Origin: Corella eumyota
Lineage: Eukaryota; Chordata; Ascidiacea; Phlebobranchia; Corellidae
Direction of reading: 5' to 3'
NCBI GenBank assembly: GCA_963082875.1
Contig: OY720102.1
Coordinates: 1,488,001 to 1,552,000, forward strand
Length of the DNA stretch: 64,000 nt
The first letter of the stretch is position 1; each line of letters starts with the position of its first letter. The position numbers were made by a program, and so were the translations under genes. Below the pieces are notes generated by a model. The model searched no databases and was not told the origin of the DNA. It saw only the letters and a program-made list of their open reading frames with translations. This document shows positions 15,501-25,545 of this stretch, in pieces.

Positions 15501-16585
15501 GATATTGCATACAAATTTAAAAAAAAAAAATAAAAAATTTTAAATCGAAAAATAATTGTTGTGTTAGAACCGCACAGGTTCAATTACCGTGTTTACAAAA
15601 TTTTTTTTTTCAGTTTTCAGTAAAACAAAAGTTTGAGGTAATTTTTATTTTGGGTTTAATTAGGTCACGTGATATTTTTGGCCAATGATATTGCATACAC
15701 ATTTTTTAAAAAAAAATAAAAAATTTTAAATCGAAAAATAATTGTTGTGTTAGAACCGCACAGGTTCAATTACCGTGTTTACAAAATATTTTTTGAAAAT
15801 ATTAATATTCATAAAAGTTATGAAACTTTTATTAAAAATTTATGAAATCTTAAAACCTAAAATTTTGTATTTTATTAGACGCGCATTGGCGTAACTAACA
15901 ATCAAGATAAAATATTTCGCGAAAATTTTTAGTAAAACAAAAGTTTGAGGTAATTATTATTTGGGGTTTAATTAGGTCACGTGATATTTTTGGCCAATGA
16001 TATTGCATACAAATTTTTTGAAAAAAATAAAAAATTTTAAATCGAAAAATAATTGTTGTGTTAGAACCGCACAGGTTCAATTACCGTGCTTACAAAATAT
16101 TTTTTTTCAGTTTTTAGTAAAACAAAAGTTTGAGGTAATTTTTATTTTGGGTTTATTAGGTGACGTGATATTTTTGGCCAATGATATTGCATACAAATTT
16201 TAAAAAAAAAATAAAAAATTTTAAATCGAAAAATAATTGTTGTGTTATAACCGCACAGGTTCAATTAGCGTGTTTACAAAATATTTTTCGAAAATATTAA
16301 TATTCATAAAATTTATGAAACTTTTATTAAAAATTTATGAAATCTCAAAACCTAAAATTTTGTATTTTATTAGACGCGCATTGACCTAACTAACATTCAA
16401 GATAAAATATTTCGCGAAAATTTTCAGTAAAACAAAAGTTCGAGGTAATTTTTATTTTGGGTTTAATTAGGTCACGTGATACTTTTGGCCAATGATAGTG
16501 CATACAAATTTTTTGAAAAAAAATAAAAAATTTTAAATCGAAAAATAATTGTTGTGTTAGAACCGCACAGGTTCAATTACCGTGT

Positions 16586-18238
16586 TAAAAATTTAAATCA
16601 AATTTAAACCAAACCAATAGAACCGCACTAGTCTAAATATCCTATTTTAGAAAAATTATGAAAAAATATTTAATATTAATAAAGTTATGACATATTTACT
16701 AAATTTTCGCAAAATTTCAAATCCCGAAATTAAACATCTTATTTGATGCGCATTGCCCTAACTAACATAAGAGATAAAGAAATTTGCGAAAAAATCCAAA
16801 AATAAAAAAGTTTGGGCAAAAAATTATTCCCCCCCCCCCCCCCATAAATTGGTACTATATAAAGTGGACCAATAAAAATTTCAAAAAAATTTAAAAATTT
16901 AAATTAAATTTAAACAAAACCAATAGAACCGCACTAGTCTAAATATCCTATTTTAAAAAAATGATGAAAAAATATTTAATACTAATAAAGTTATGACATA
17001 TTTACTAAATTTTCGCAAAATTTCAAATCCCGAAATTAAACATCTTATTTGATGCGCATTGCCCTAACTAACATAAGAGATAAAGAAATTTGCGAAAAAA
17101 TCCAAAAATAAAAAAATTAGGGCAAAAAATTATTGCCCCCCCCCCCATAAATTGGTACTATATAAAGTGGACCAATAAAAATTTCAAAAAAATTAAAAAA
17201 TTTAAATCAAATTTAAACCAAACCAATAGAACCGCACTAGTCTAAATATCCTATTTCAAAAAAATTATGAAAAAATATTTAATATTAATAAAGTTATGAC
17301 ATATTTACTAAATTTTTGCAAAATTTCAAATCCCGAAATTAAACATCTTATTTGATGCGCATTGCCCTAACTAACATAAGAGATAAAGAAATTTGCGAAA
17401 AAATCTAAAAATAAAAAAGTTAGGGCAAAAAATTATTGCCCCCCCCCCCATAAATTGGTACTATACAATGTGGACCAATAAAAATTTCAAAAAAATTGAA
17501 AAATTTAAATCAAATTTAAACCAAACCAATAGAATCGCACTAACCTAAATATCCTATTTTAAAAAAATTATGAAAATATATTTAATATTAATAAAGTTAT
17601 GACATATTTACTAAATTTTTGCAAAATTTCAAATCCCGAAATTAAACATCTTATTTGATGCGCATTGCCCTAACTAACATAAGAGATAAAGAAATTTGCG
17701 AAAAAATCCAAAAATAAAAAAGTTAGGGCAAAAAATTATTGCCCCCCCCCCCCCCATATATTGGTACTATATTAAGTGAGCCAATAAAAATTTCAAAAAA
17801 ATTAAAAAATTTAAATCGAATTTAAACCAAACCAATAGAACCGCACTGGTTTAAATATCCTATTTCAAAAAAATTATGAAAAAATATTTAATATTAATAA
17901 AGTTATGACATATTTACTAAATTTTCGTAAAATTTCAAATCCCGAAATTAAACATCTTAATTGATGCGCATTGCCCTAACTAACATAAAAGATAAATAAA
18001 TTTGCGAAAAAATCCAAACATAAAAAAGTTAGGGCAAAAAATTATTGCCCCCCTCCCCCATATATTGGTAATATATAAAGTGGACCAAAAAAAATTTCAA
18101 AAAAATTGAAAAATTTAAATCGAATTTAAACCAAACCAATAGAACCGCACTGATCTAAATATCCTATTTCAAAAAAATCATGAAAAAATATTCAATATTA
18201 ATAAAGTTATGGCATATTTACTAAATTTTCGCAAATTT
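16586..18238 (+). repeat. Satellite 2: diverged relative with poly-C tracts
   Basis: Five to six head-to-tail units of about 303-307 bp follow satellite 1 directly. It shares an ordered set of blocks with satellite 1: AGAACCGCAC, AAAGTTATGA, GCGCATTGCCCTAACTAACA (satellite 1 has GCGCATTGGCCTAACTAACA), GATAAA, TTTGCGAAAA and AAAAGTTTG/AGTTAGGGC. The E-box block is replaced by a poly-C tract followed by ATTGGTACTATATAAAG and GGACCAATAAAAATTTC. The two arrays are therefore diverged members of one family. The array stops inside a unit near 18,238, where unrelated AT-rich DNA begins. Confidence 0.93.
16829..16843 (+). repeat. Poly-C tract, first of five in satellite 2
   Basis: Fifteen consecutive C. 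Comparable tracts occur once per unit at 17136-17146 (11), 17439-17449 (11), 17742-17755 (14) and 18048-18059 (C6-T-C5). They always sit between AAAAATTATT and ATAAATTGG (ATATATTGG in later units). The minus strand is a G-run that could form quadruplex or slipped structures. Length varies between units, as expected for polymerase slippage. Confidence 0.9.
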
Positions 18239-18311
18239 TTTTTTTTAATTGAGTTGCAATATTGTCAAGCTAAATCATCGCCTTTGCAATAATTTTAAGC
18301 TAAAACCACCC

Positions 18312-18377
18312 TCATGGCTTGAAAGTTAGTACCCTTGACTTTCGATCGAGCCCGCTGAGTTCAAATCCAGCTGAAAG
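18312..18377 (+). other. tRNA-like relic (tRNA-derived element or pseudo-tRNA)
   Basis: ATGGCTTGAAAGTTAGTA resembles a pol III A box and D arm. CCTTGACTTTCGATCGAG folds as a 5-bp anticodon stem with a 7-base loop CTTTCGA, with T at position 33 and a TTC anticodon (Glu-like). GAGTTCAAATCCAGC resembles the T arm and B box (GTTCRANNC), though its stem needs a bulged A. No convincing acceptor stem flanks it. It is therefore more likely a tRNA-derived SINE head or decayed tRNA than a working gene. Confidence 0.5.
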
Positions 18378-19566
18378 CGTGAATATTTTTATTATAGTTT
18401 GAAATCTTAGATTTCAAACCAAATTGTTTTTGTCATTATTAAGGTTCGAAATCTTAGATTTTGATATATACTGATGTTGTCATTATTATTATTAATATAT
18501 TCCAGTGTATTAGAAGCTGTAAATTTTGAATTAAAATAACTTTTGTTCTTAAATATTTACAGTTCTGAAATTTCAGTATGTTGTTTATTATTAGATTGTT
18601 TTTCAATACTCTTAGTTATGAATTTTAATTATTACTAATTACTAATTAATAAGTGTTTTGTTTATTAAAATTTAACATGTCATTGAGATTTAAAATCTTA
18701 GTCAATTGTAAATTATAATATTAATAACTCAAAAATGGATTAGAACTTAATTTTTGTTTGTTTATTGAAAGTCAATGTTCGATATTAAACATCAAAAATT
18801 TAGTATAACGTATTTTATAATATAGTTAAAAACATATTTAAAAAATAATTTTGGTTTAATGATTATATTTAAATGTTTGTTTATTACTTAAAAATTAATT
18901 ATCAATTTTAGGAATTCAAAAATTAGTTTAATGTATATCCTGATATTGACAACTTAAAACGGGTTAAAAAAAATTTTGTTTGTTTAATATATTTAAATAC
19001 TCGTTTGTTAATTAAAAAATTAAAAATCAATTTTAATTATTAAAATGTTGGTCTAATGTATATAAATACCAATAAAAGAAAATGTGTTAAAAACTTTTTT
19101 TGTTTATTGCGATTAAATTTCTAATTGTTTACTAAAATTTAAAGGTTGATAGTATTTTAAATTTTTTACCAAACTGCAATAATCTTTTTATATTTATATA
19201 TAGACATGTAACTGCCAACCTACACGTTTAAATACCTGGGGCAATTATGGCCGATAATTTAGTGTAATAAAGTTGAATACCAATATATAAAAATATTTTC
19301 AAGCATTTATTTAGCAACTGCAAATATAAGAGTTTTAATTTAGAGGAGACATAAGTATTTATAAGCCGCAAAAATATTTTCGATATATTAGATAGGAATT
19401 ACCAGAGCAAAATACTACTCGTTTTAACGTATCTACCTAGACAATAATATTTACACAGTTAAGTTAACAAGTTAAGTAACGAACGTGCGGCGAAGCGTTA
19501 ACTTAACTAGACATGTACTAAAACGTGAAGTAACAACATTTAGTTTGTGAAATGCAAAAATAAAAA
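18378..19566. other. Non-coding AT-rich spacer
   Basis: No open frame or exon-like segment is recognisable. From 18,600 to 19,150 there is a loose recurrence of TTTGTTTATTA/AAAATTAA blocks, which may be an old degenerate tandem repeat. The last 360 bases before the GNAT-like gene contain no obvious TATA box or CRE. Confidence 0.5.
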
Positions 19567-20234
19567 ATGGGCAAAGTAAAAGGAAATAATATAGCGATAA
19601 GACCATTAAATATGAGCCATTTTAACCAAGTTTTAGATCTGATAAAGGAACATTATTCCGGTAAAGCAATACATCATAAAATGTTTAACTACGATCATGA
19701 AGAAGGGGTTAAACTGGATAGAGAAAGGCAATGAAATATTTGTCTTACGATTTATCTGTTGGAGCATTTGAAGTGCATACCAATCGCTTAGTTGGTGTTA
19801 ACCTAAGCGTTATAGACAAGCTAGAAAAACCATTCACAAACGGACCCCTTAAATTTGTAGATTCTAAATTGGAGGCCAAATTTCGCTTTATCGAGGTTTT
19901 GGAGGAAAATTTGTTACAAAAACTTAAAGCAAGAAAAGTTTTAAACATCCGAATTGCATCAGTAATACCTGGTTTTAAAAATCATAAGTTAGCTACCAAA
20001 ATGTTTGCTAGAACGATGGAAATAGCAAATAATCAAATCTGTGATTATATTGTAATAACAACGACATCAGAATTTTATCCCAAAGTTTTAGAATATAAAA
20101 TCGTAAAGGAAATTAAATACGCTGACTATATAAACAAAAAAACAGGGCTTCAACCATTTAAAGGCTTAATTATAGAACCACATACTCATGCAAGGGTAGT
20201 GGCTTATCCATGTAAAATAACTGCTAAATTATAG
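19567..20234 (+). CDS. GNAT-family N-acetyltransferase-like gene with a frame change
   Basis: An ATG at 19567 opens a frame coding MGKVKGNNIAIRPLNMSHF and ending in a stop just after DRERQ at about 19734. A second frame, offset by two bases, continues from about 19731 for 167 codons to the TAG at 20232-20234. The two parts read like one protein of about 220 aa of the arylalkylamine or polyamine GNAT type: an I-R-P-L start, then the core strands (RLVGVNLSVI), the acetyl-CoA region (VIPGFKNHKLATKMFARTM) and a C-terminal sheet (PFKGLIIEPHTHARVVAYP). GNATs move an acetyl group from acetyl-CoA to an amine. The usual R/Q-x-x-G-x-G/A loop is degenerate here (KNHKLA). There is no GT-AG intron at the junction, so it is either a pseudogene or a sequencing error in a single-exon gene. 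The substrate is unknown. Confidence 0.6.
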
Positions 20235-20507
20235 TAAAAAAAATATATATTCAAAGAAATATTTTGATTTATTAAAGTACAACACACGTTTTTATAGTAT
20301 TTAATTTTTTTGTATTGTTTTTAGGGAAAATTGATTCGTGATAATGTTATAATTTCTAGACAGTTTTGCTAATTAGGTGACATCACTTCCTAAAATGTAC
20401 AAGGCATGGTATTTTTATAAAAAAGTAAATTTTTAATATTTATTACGTTATAAATATTTTAATGGTTCAATTTTTTTGTTAAATTTAAAGGAAGTATATT
20501 TTTAATT

Positions 20508-20582
20508 CTGGTTCGTTGGTAATAAGCCATTGCACTACGTCAAGGTCAACCAGAAAGCAACAGGTTATTTTACCCAATAGGA
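20508..20582 (+). repeat. Conserved 75-base block, copy 1 (downstream of GNAT)
   Basis: A block starting CTGGTTCGTTGGTAATAAGC and ending TTATTTTACCCAATAGGA is repeated nearly identically at about 21488-21563, with only a C/T difference visible in CACTACG versus CACCACG. The flanks of the two copies have diverged far more. In one frame both copies read WFVGNKPLHxVKVNQ, then KATGYFTQ and a stop. I do not recognise the peptide. Confidence 0.75.
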
Positions 20583-20652
20583 CTTTTTTGCCCCAAAACG
20601 CCTGAATTTTTTTTTAATTTTATAGTTATTTTTTTACTGCAAGATGGTGCAC

Positions 20653-21255
20653 GGTAAAGCAATACATCATAAAATGTTTTTCGAATTTTATTTTTTGATA
20701 AAAACGTGATTTTTAAGTTGTTAAAAACAGGTTTAAAACGTTAGGATAGCTTATAGTAGACTGTAAGTGCCTTTTTTGCAAAAAAATGCCAAATTTTTTT
20801 TTATTTTTCGGCCAAATTTAAAAAAAACACCAAGGCTATTTATTATACCCTTGTAGAAAATCCTGAAAATCACTGTTTTGGAGGAAAAAGGTAAGTCACC
20901 AAAATTTGACAAAAACTTGATTTTAAAGACGTTAAAACTGACTTATATTACCCTAGTAGAAAATGCCGAAAATCTTTACGTTACACTATACCTAATATGC
21001 CAAGAAAATGTTTAAAATTAGTACAGGTATAGTACATAATAGTTGCGGAACTAAAGGTGTAGCTTAGAATGTGTGTTTTTACGAAAAACTAGCTCAAACC
21101 TTAGATTGTGAATATATTGTTGAAATAATTACGACATTTATCCAGGAAAATTGAATTTTAAGGGTATGAAGAAAATTAAGCAGGACTTAGTTATAGAACC
21201 GCATATTCATACAAGGTTAGTGTTTTGTGTAATAACTGATAAACTATAGTAGGAA
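20653..21255 (+). pseudogene. Decayed tandem copy of the GNAT-like gene
   Basis: GGTAAAGCAATACATCATAA at 20653 repeats the GNAT gene at about 19659, including the following AATGTTT. Near 21105-21250 the 3' end reappears: TGTGAATATATTGTT, ATTACGACATTTATCCAGG and then TTAGTTATAGAACCGCATAT, translating roughly as VIEPHIHTRLV and ending DKL-stop, against IIEPHTHARVV and AKL-stop in the complete copy. The middle is too diverged to align by eye. Together with the shared downstream block this shows a tandem duplication of about 1 kb, with the second copy decayed. Confidence 0.7.
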
Positions 21256-21487
21256 ATATAACTATAAGAGAAAGTATAACATTATTGGGAGGTTTTATTT
21301 CGTTTTAGAACTACTACGTTTTTTTTTAATTTTTGCAATTGCGTGACATCAATTTGTTGAAAATGGTAATTCCTATTAAAAAGGTAAAATATAAATAATT
21401 TATGATGTCGTTAAACATTTTTTTTATTGATTTTTATGTTTAAGTAATTAAGAAGTAATAATTTTTTAGTATGTATTTTTGTCTTTT

Positions 21488-21563
21488 AGCTCTGGTTCGT
21501 TGGTAATAAGCCATTGCACCACGTCAAGGTCAACCAGAAAGCAACAGGTTATTTTACCCAATA
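21488..21563 (+). repeat. Conserved 75-base block, copy 2
   Basis: Near-identical partner of the block at 20508. Here it follows TTTTTGTCTTTTAG, which looks like a splice acceptor, so the block could be a terminal coding exon of 25 codons ending at TAG. Alternatively it is a recent insertion or conversion tract. No upstream coding exon was found. Confidence 0.7.
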
Positions 21564-21846
21564 GGAAGGCAAACGATGAGATTTTAAAGGTACCTTGGAA
21601 AGGTAAGACACCTAAAAAATCACAACCAAAAACCTTTAATTTAGTAATAAGCCCATTTTTTTTCAACCCCAATTTAAACTAAGTTCGAGGGTGCGCGCGA
21701 CTAAATTCTAATGCTCGGTATAGTACAAAACTGTTTTGCTCCTACGGTACTAAACCGTATAATAAATAAAACTAATTCATAATTCTAAAAGATAAAGAGT
21801 CCAAAAGAATCGTTAGAACGAGTTAAGAACGAGTGCTGTAAAAAAT

Positions 21847-21972
21847 GTGGTTTTATTGCCTAAGAAATATAAATTAGAACCTGTAAAAAAGCCTGTAAAA
21901 AATATGATTTTATAGCCTAAAAAATTTAAGTTAGAACCTGTAAAAAAGCCTGTAAAAATTAAAAATGGTTAG
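21847..21972 (+). pseudogene. Lys-Pro repeat coding relic
   Basis: Two tandem units of about 62 bases read in one frame as LPKKYKLEPVKKPVKN and PKKFKLEPVKKPVK, separated by a TAG, with another stop shortly after. The repeat looks like a fragment of a basic Lys-Pro-rich repeat protein. No start or splice sites support a working gene. A simple DNA tandem duplication is the alternative. Confidence 0.4.
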
Positions 21973-23480
21973 GGAAAATTGTAAGAGAGATGGCAACGGA
22001 CCATATTTAAGGAATATACTTACTGTGTAAATTTGATTCCAGTTTTTCTTTCACCAGAACGAAAGAAGAAAACTATACCGAGCAAACTAACATCTAATTT
22101 AACCTTCCTACTCTTAAATTTCAGGCAATGTTAATAACTTTGTGGTTTACCCAACTCCAACAAAGTTAAAACATTTTTTTAAACTTAAACCATTTTAAAT
22201 TTTTTTAACGTCGCGATTTTAATTATTTTGTTTTTTTGTTTAGGTCTAATACAAATACAATAAAGAAATGGGAGAAGAGAAAATTTTTTTGGTTTTAGGT
22301 TCTAAGTTTAAACAAGTTACAATAACCTTAACTTATCACACTTAACTATTCAAAATTACCTAAGATTACATAAAAATTTTTAAAGGTCCTGAGTTGTTGT
22401 TATTAACAGAATTAAAGCCCTAACAATGAGTTATTTTTTTTATCTTAACCTACTATTTAAGATATGGCATTTAATAAATAATTACAATATGACGCTACAC
22501 CAATGATAATCATGGCAGAAATTGGGACAGAAATGAATTCAAGTTCTAGATTCAATCTTTTTACTCAACTCTTAATTATGTTCCATCCACGTTTCATCCA
22601 AGTTCCTCCACACTGCGAAGTTATATTTCCATTCCACAATTCCACATTTTTTAGTTTCTATTCCACATTTCCAAATTTGAATTTTTAATTCATATTTTGA
22701 TTCCATTTCATTTTAATGTTTCCATTTTCACATGCTAATAACTTACAATTCTGCAGACTAAGCATGGCGCTATATACTACCCACGAGTAAAACGCACCAT
22801 GCTCACTAAGGAAGAAAATAATTGATAGAAGGTAGAAAACCGGGGTTTATAGATGCCGGTATTTAATTAGCGCGAAATTATAATTATAATTAACTCTGCT
22901 GCACCCCCAAGCGTGTTGCTTCTTTAGTTAAAGTTTAGTCCCTGGCTGTTGAGGTAAAGCCTCCCACATTTAATTGTTCGGTAGCGTTTAGACCCTAACA
23001 TGAGCTGTGCGTTGTCTACATTGAAAAAATATTAGGAATATGGCACGAAATACAACAGTAATAAATAAATGTGAAAAAAATATACAACATGGGACAGCCC
23101 GGACGACCATTTGGCGATACGTGGTTCTGCTGACCTTAAGGGCCAAAACACAGACTAGTACTGGTACATGGGACACCTAAGGGGACCTAACCTATAATGG
23201 TATTGGGAAAATGGCCGCCGGGAACGCATCAGCTCATTGACTGTTTGATCCCAAACTTCGACCGACCCACGAAGCGAAATGGGTAAATCTAGGTTTGGGA
23301 CAGTCCGCAAAATATAAATTTACACTGGGAGAAGAGAAAGATATTGCATACAATTTTGTCTTGTTCTAGTATTTTCAAACCTCAAAATTAGTGAATAAAT
23401 CACAAAATCTAAACCTTATCTCAATGTCCATTGTTTTTCAGATAATTTAATAATGACCAAATCATACGTCACATTCTCCA
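21973..23480. other. Non-coding spacer
   Basis: No credible gene. Open frames at 22503 and 22988 are short and resemble nothing I know. The stretch 22,950-23,320 is less AT-rich than its surroundings and may be an old mobile-element remnant, including GGGACAGCCCGG and a hairpin at 23252-23307. Confidence 0.5.
23252..23307. repeat. Nested inverted repeat (hairpin)
   Basis: CCCAAAC near 23252 pairs with GTTTGGG near 23296, and inside them ACCCA pairs with TGGGT around the loop CGAAGCGAAA. The two stems are separated by short spacers. It could be a terminal hairpin of a mobile-element remnant or the stem-loop of an RNA. Nothing else identifies it. Confidence 0.45.
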
Positions 23481-23484
23481 TGTG

Positions 23485-25545
23485 TGACGTCATAAATGTT
23501 GAATCCAGGTCTTCATTTTTGATTGAAACAAGAAAGATTTGTATAATTTTTCGGATTTCTAAACATAAAAAAGATTATTAAAAAAGTGGTAAAAATTATA
23601 AAATAAGTTGGAATTAAAAATATATTAAAAATAACACGTCATATATAAGAGCTATGATGTCAGAAATTTATAACAAGTTTAATTACCAAGTTATTATCAG
23701 AAAATAATTGAAAATAATTTACCTTCAGCATAGAGCGCCAAAACAATACAGTTCCAATTCCGGCTCAAATCTTATCAATTGTGACTTAATTAGCGATGAC
23801 GTCACTTGCTGGTGATAAGATGAACATAAAAGTGACGTTGACTTATCACTGCAACAAAAAATAAATTAATTAAATGGTAAAAAGATAACAATATAAATAT
23901 ATTACCAGTAAATATTTCTATTTATTTTAAAAGCAACAAAAATAAAATTTAGATTATTTTAAATACATAAAACTTTGAAATTAATTAAAGTTAGGTATTT
24001 ACCTTTTATTAATTAGGAACTGGCGTTATGAGCGACGTCATTTAGGCTGTAATGACGTCACTTATGCACGATAAGTTTTAAAGATCATTGAACTAAAATT
24101 GATCTAAAAAATAGAATTATGTGTCAGCAAAGTGCATGTTAACAATATCGAGTTTTATTTATTCCTACAAACAATTATATTAAGTTGAATTACTGTAAAG
24201 TTAAAATAATTTTAATCAACTACCTTTAAACTTATTTGGGTGCACTTTCACATTTTCTTAGCGACTCCACGACAAGATGTGTACGTTGTCGAACGAATGA
24301 CGTCATAAACTGGTGATTGTTAGGTTGATGATATCACACGAAGTGTTACTGCAATTACGAAGTGTTACTGCAATTAGTGTTACTGCAAAAATTTTAGGCA
24401 GCTTAGATTTCGTGATGTTAGTGACGTCATTTAGGCTATAATGACATCACTTAAGCACGATAAGTTTTTAAGATCGTTTGGCTCAAGTTGATCTAAAAAA
24501 AAAATTAAAAAAATTTAAATATTTGAACTAAACTTTTATTTAAATTATATTTGTAGCTGTTCAAAAAATGTTTCGTTATTAATTAAAGCTATATTATAAA
24601 AATACAATTGCCTAATAAATGTGTTAAAGATAAAGTTTTTAATAAATACCTTTAAACTTATTTGAGTGCCCTTTTACATTTCCTCGACAACAGGTTGTTC
24701 AGTTGTCGAATTGATGACGTCATAAACTGTTAATTGTTTGGTTGATAACGTTGCATTAAAAGCTAGTTGTACGAGTTACGCCATTTAGGCTGTAATGACG
24801 TCACTTTGAAAAACCGTTGGGCTAAAATCGATCTAAGAAATAGAAAATAAAAATTGTTAATAAAAGGAATTTTTAAACAAGAATGAAATTTTATTTTTAC
24901 TACAAATAATTGCAACAAGTTAGTGTAAGAAAATAATTTTTAAATAACTACCTTTTAATTTATTTGGGCGCTCTTTAACATTTCAGCGACGACTTGACGT
25001 CAACGTTGTTAAATTAATGACGTCATAAACTGGTGATTGTTTGGTTGATGACGTTGCATAATAGAGTCATCATCAAATGGCATCAAATGAAGGTTGTTAT
25101 GTTGATAATGATGCATGAAAATTGATTTTAGGATCGTTCAGCTGAAGTCGATCTAAAAAAATAAATTGAATAAAATAAATATTTTATATAAACTTTAATT
25201 ATAATTATATATATGGTTATTCTTACAAAATACTAATATAATCACATTTAGAAATAAATTTTAAATAAATACCTTTTAACTTATTCTGGCGCACTTTTAC
25301 ATTTCCTCGACGACAAGAGGTTCACTTCGTCGAATTGATGTCGTCATAAACTGGTCACTGTTTAGTTGATGGCGTTGCATTAGAAACTGGTGACGTCACA
25401 TGACGTGGTATTTGTATCATCTGTGTTATTGTGTTGTTGATGGCGTTGCATTAGAAACTGGTGACGTCACATGACGTAGTATTTTTATCATCTGAGTGGT
25501 TGCATGTTGATGACGTTGCGACGTCACATGACGTAGAATGTTTAA
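23485..25545 (+). repeat. Degenerate tandem array rich in CRE palindromes
   Basis: Four to five diverged units of roughly 300-380 bp recur. Each has TTTAGGCTGTAATGACGTCA, then a GATCGTTxxGCT...GATCTAAAAAA block, TACCTTTAAACTTATTTG, a GCACTTTTACATTTCCTCG block and TGACGTCATAAACTGGTGAT followed by GTTGATGACGTTGCAT. Exact TGACGTCA occurs at 23485, 23797, 24053, 24298, 24422, 24715, 24796, 24995, 25018, 25391 and 25462. TGACGTCA is the full CREB/ATF site. On the minus strand the blocks include acceptor-like TTTTTTAG and donor-like AAAG-GTATTT, but no open frame survives between them. Confidence 0.75.

Larger units (their letters stand above)
1..16585 (+). repeat. Satellite 1: long tandem array with long and short units
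   Basis: About 58-60 head-to-tail units fill this stretch, which runs off the left window edge. The long unit is about 312 bp (starts near 316, 628, 941, 1254, 1557, 1869). From about 4.6 kb onward some 14 short units of about 186 bp are interspersed (for example 4674-4858, 5485-5671, 6479-6666, 9404-9591, 15947-16131). The short unit lacks about 127 bp between the run after CAAAATATTT and the TTCAGT block, and usually reads GTGCTTAC where long units read GTGTTTAC. Each unit contains GGTCACGTGAT, then GGCCAATGAT, the GAACCGCACAGGT block and GACGCGCATTGGCCTAAC. The array is strongly AT-rich with A and T homopolymers. The repeated 61-codon frames inside it (for example at 4622, 5431, 7734, 9850, 12093 and 15895) merely span one repeat unit and are not genes. 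Confidence 0.97.

Noticed and set aside
4622-16080. Recurring 61-codon minus-strand open frames (MNLCGSNTTIIFRFK and relatives)
   Set aside because: They are one stretch of the satellite unit read in the same frame in different units. Other units carry stops, the composition follows the DNA repeat and there are no splice or promoter signals.
1-16585. CRISPR-like array of repeats and spacers
   Set aside because: Units are 186-312 bp, contiguous and similar over their whole length, with no unique spacers; this is eukaryotic satellite DNA.
18312-18377. Functional tRNA-Glu gene
   Set aside because: The anticodon arm is good, but the T stem needs a bulge and no acceptor stem pairs, so it is called only a tRNA-like relic.
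21466-21682. Overlapping 67-68 codon frames on both strands
   Set aside because: They are built around the duplicated 75-base block and intergenic DNA, with no family match; the shorter frame ending at the shared TAG is the only plausible one.
22950-23320. DNA transposon end
   Set aside because: A nested hairpin and lower AT content are present, but no transposase, clear terminal inverted repeat pair or target-site duplication could be found.
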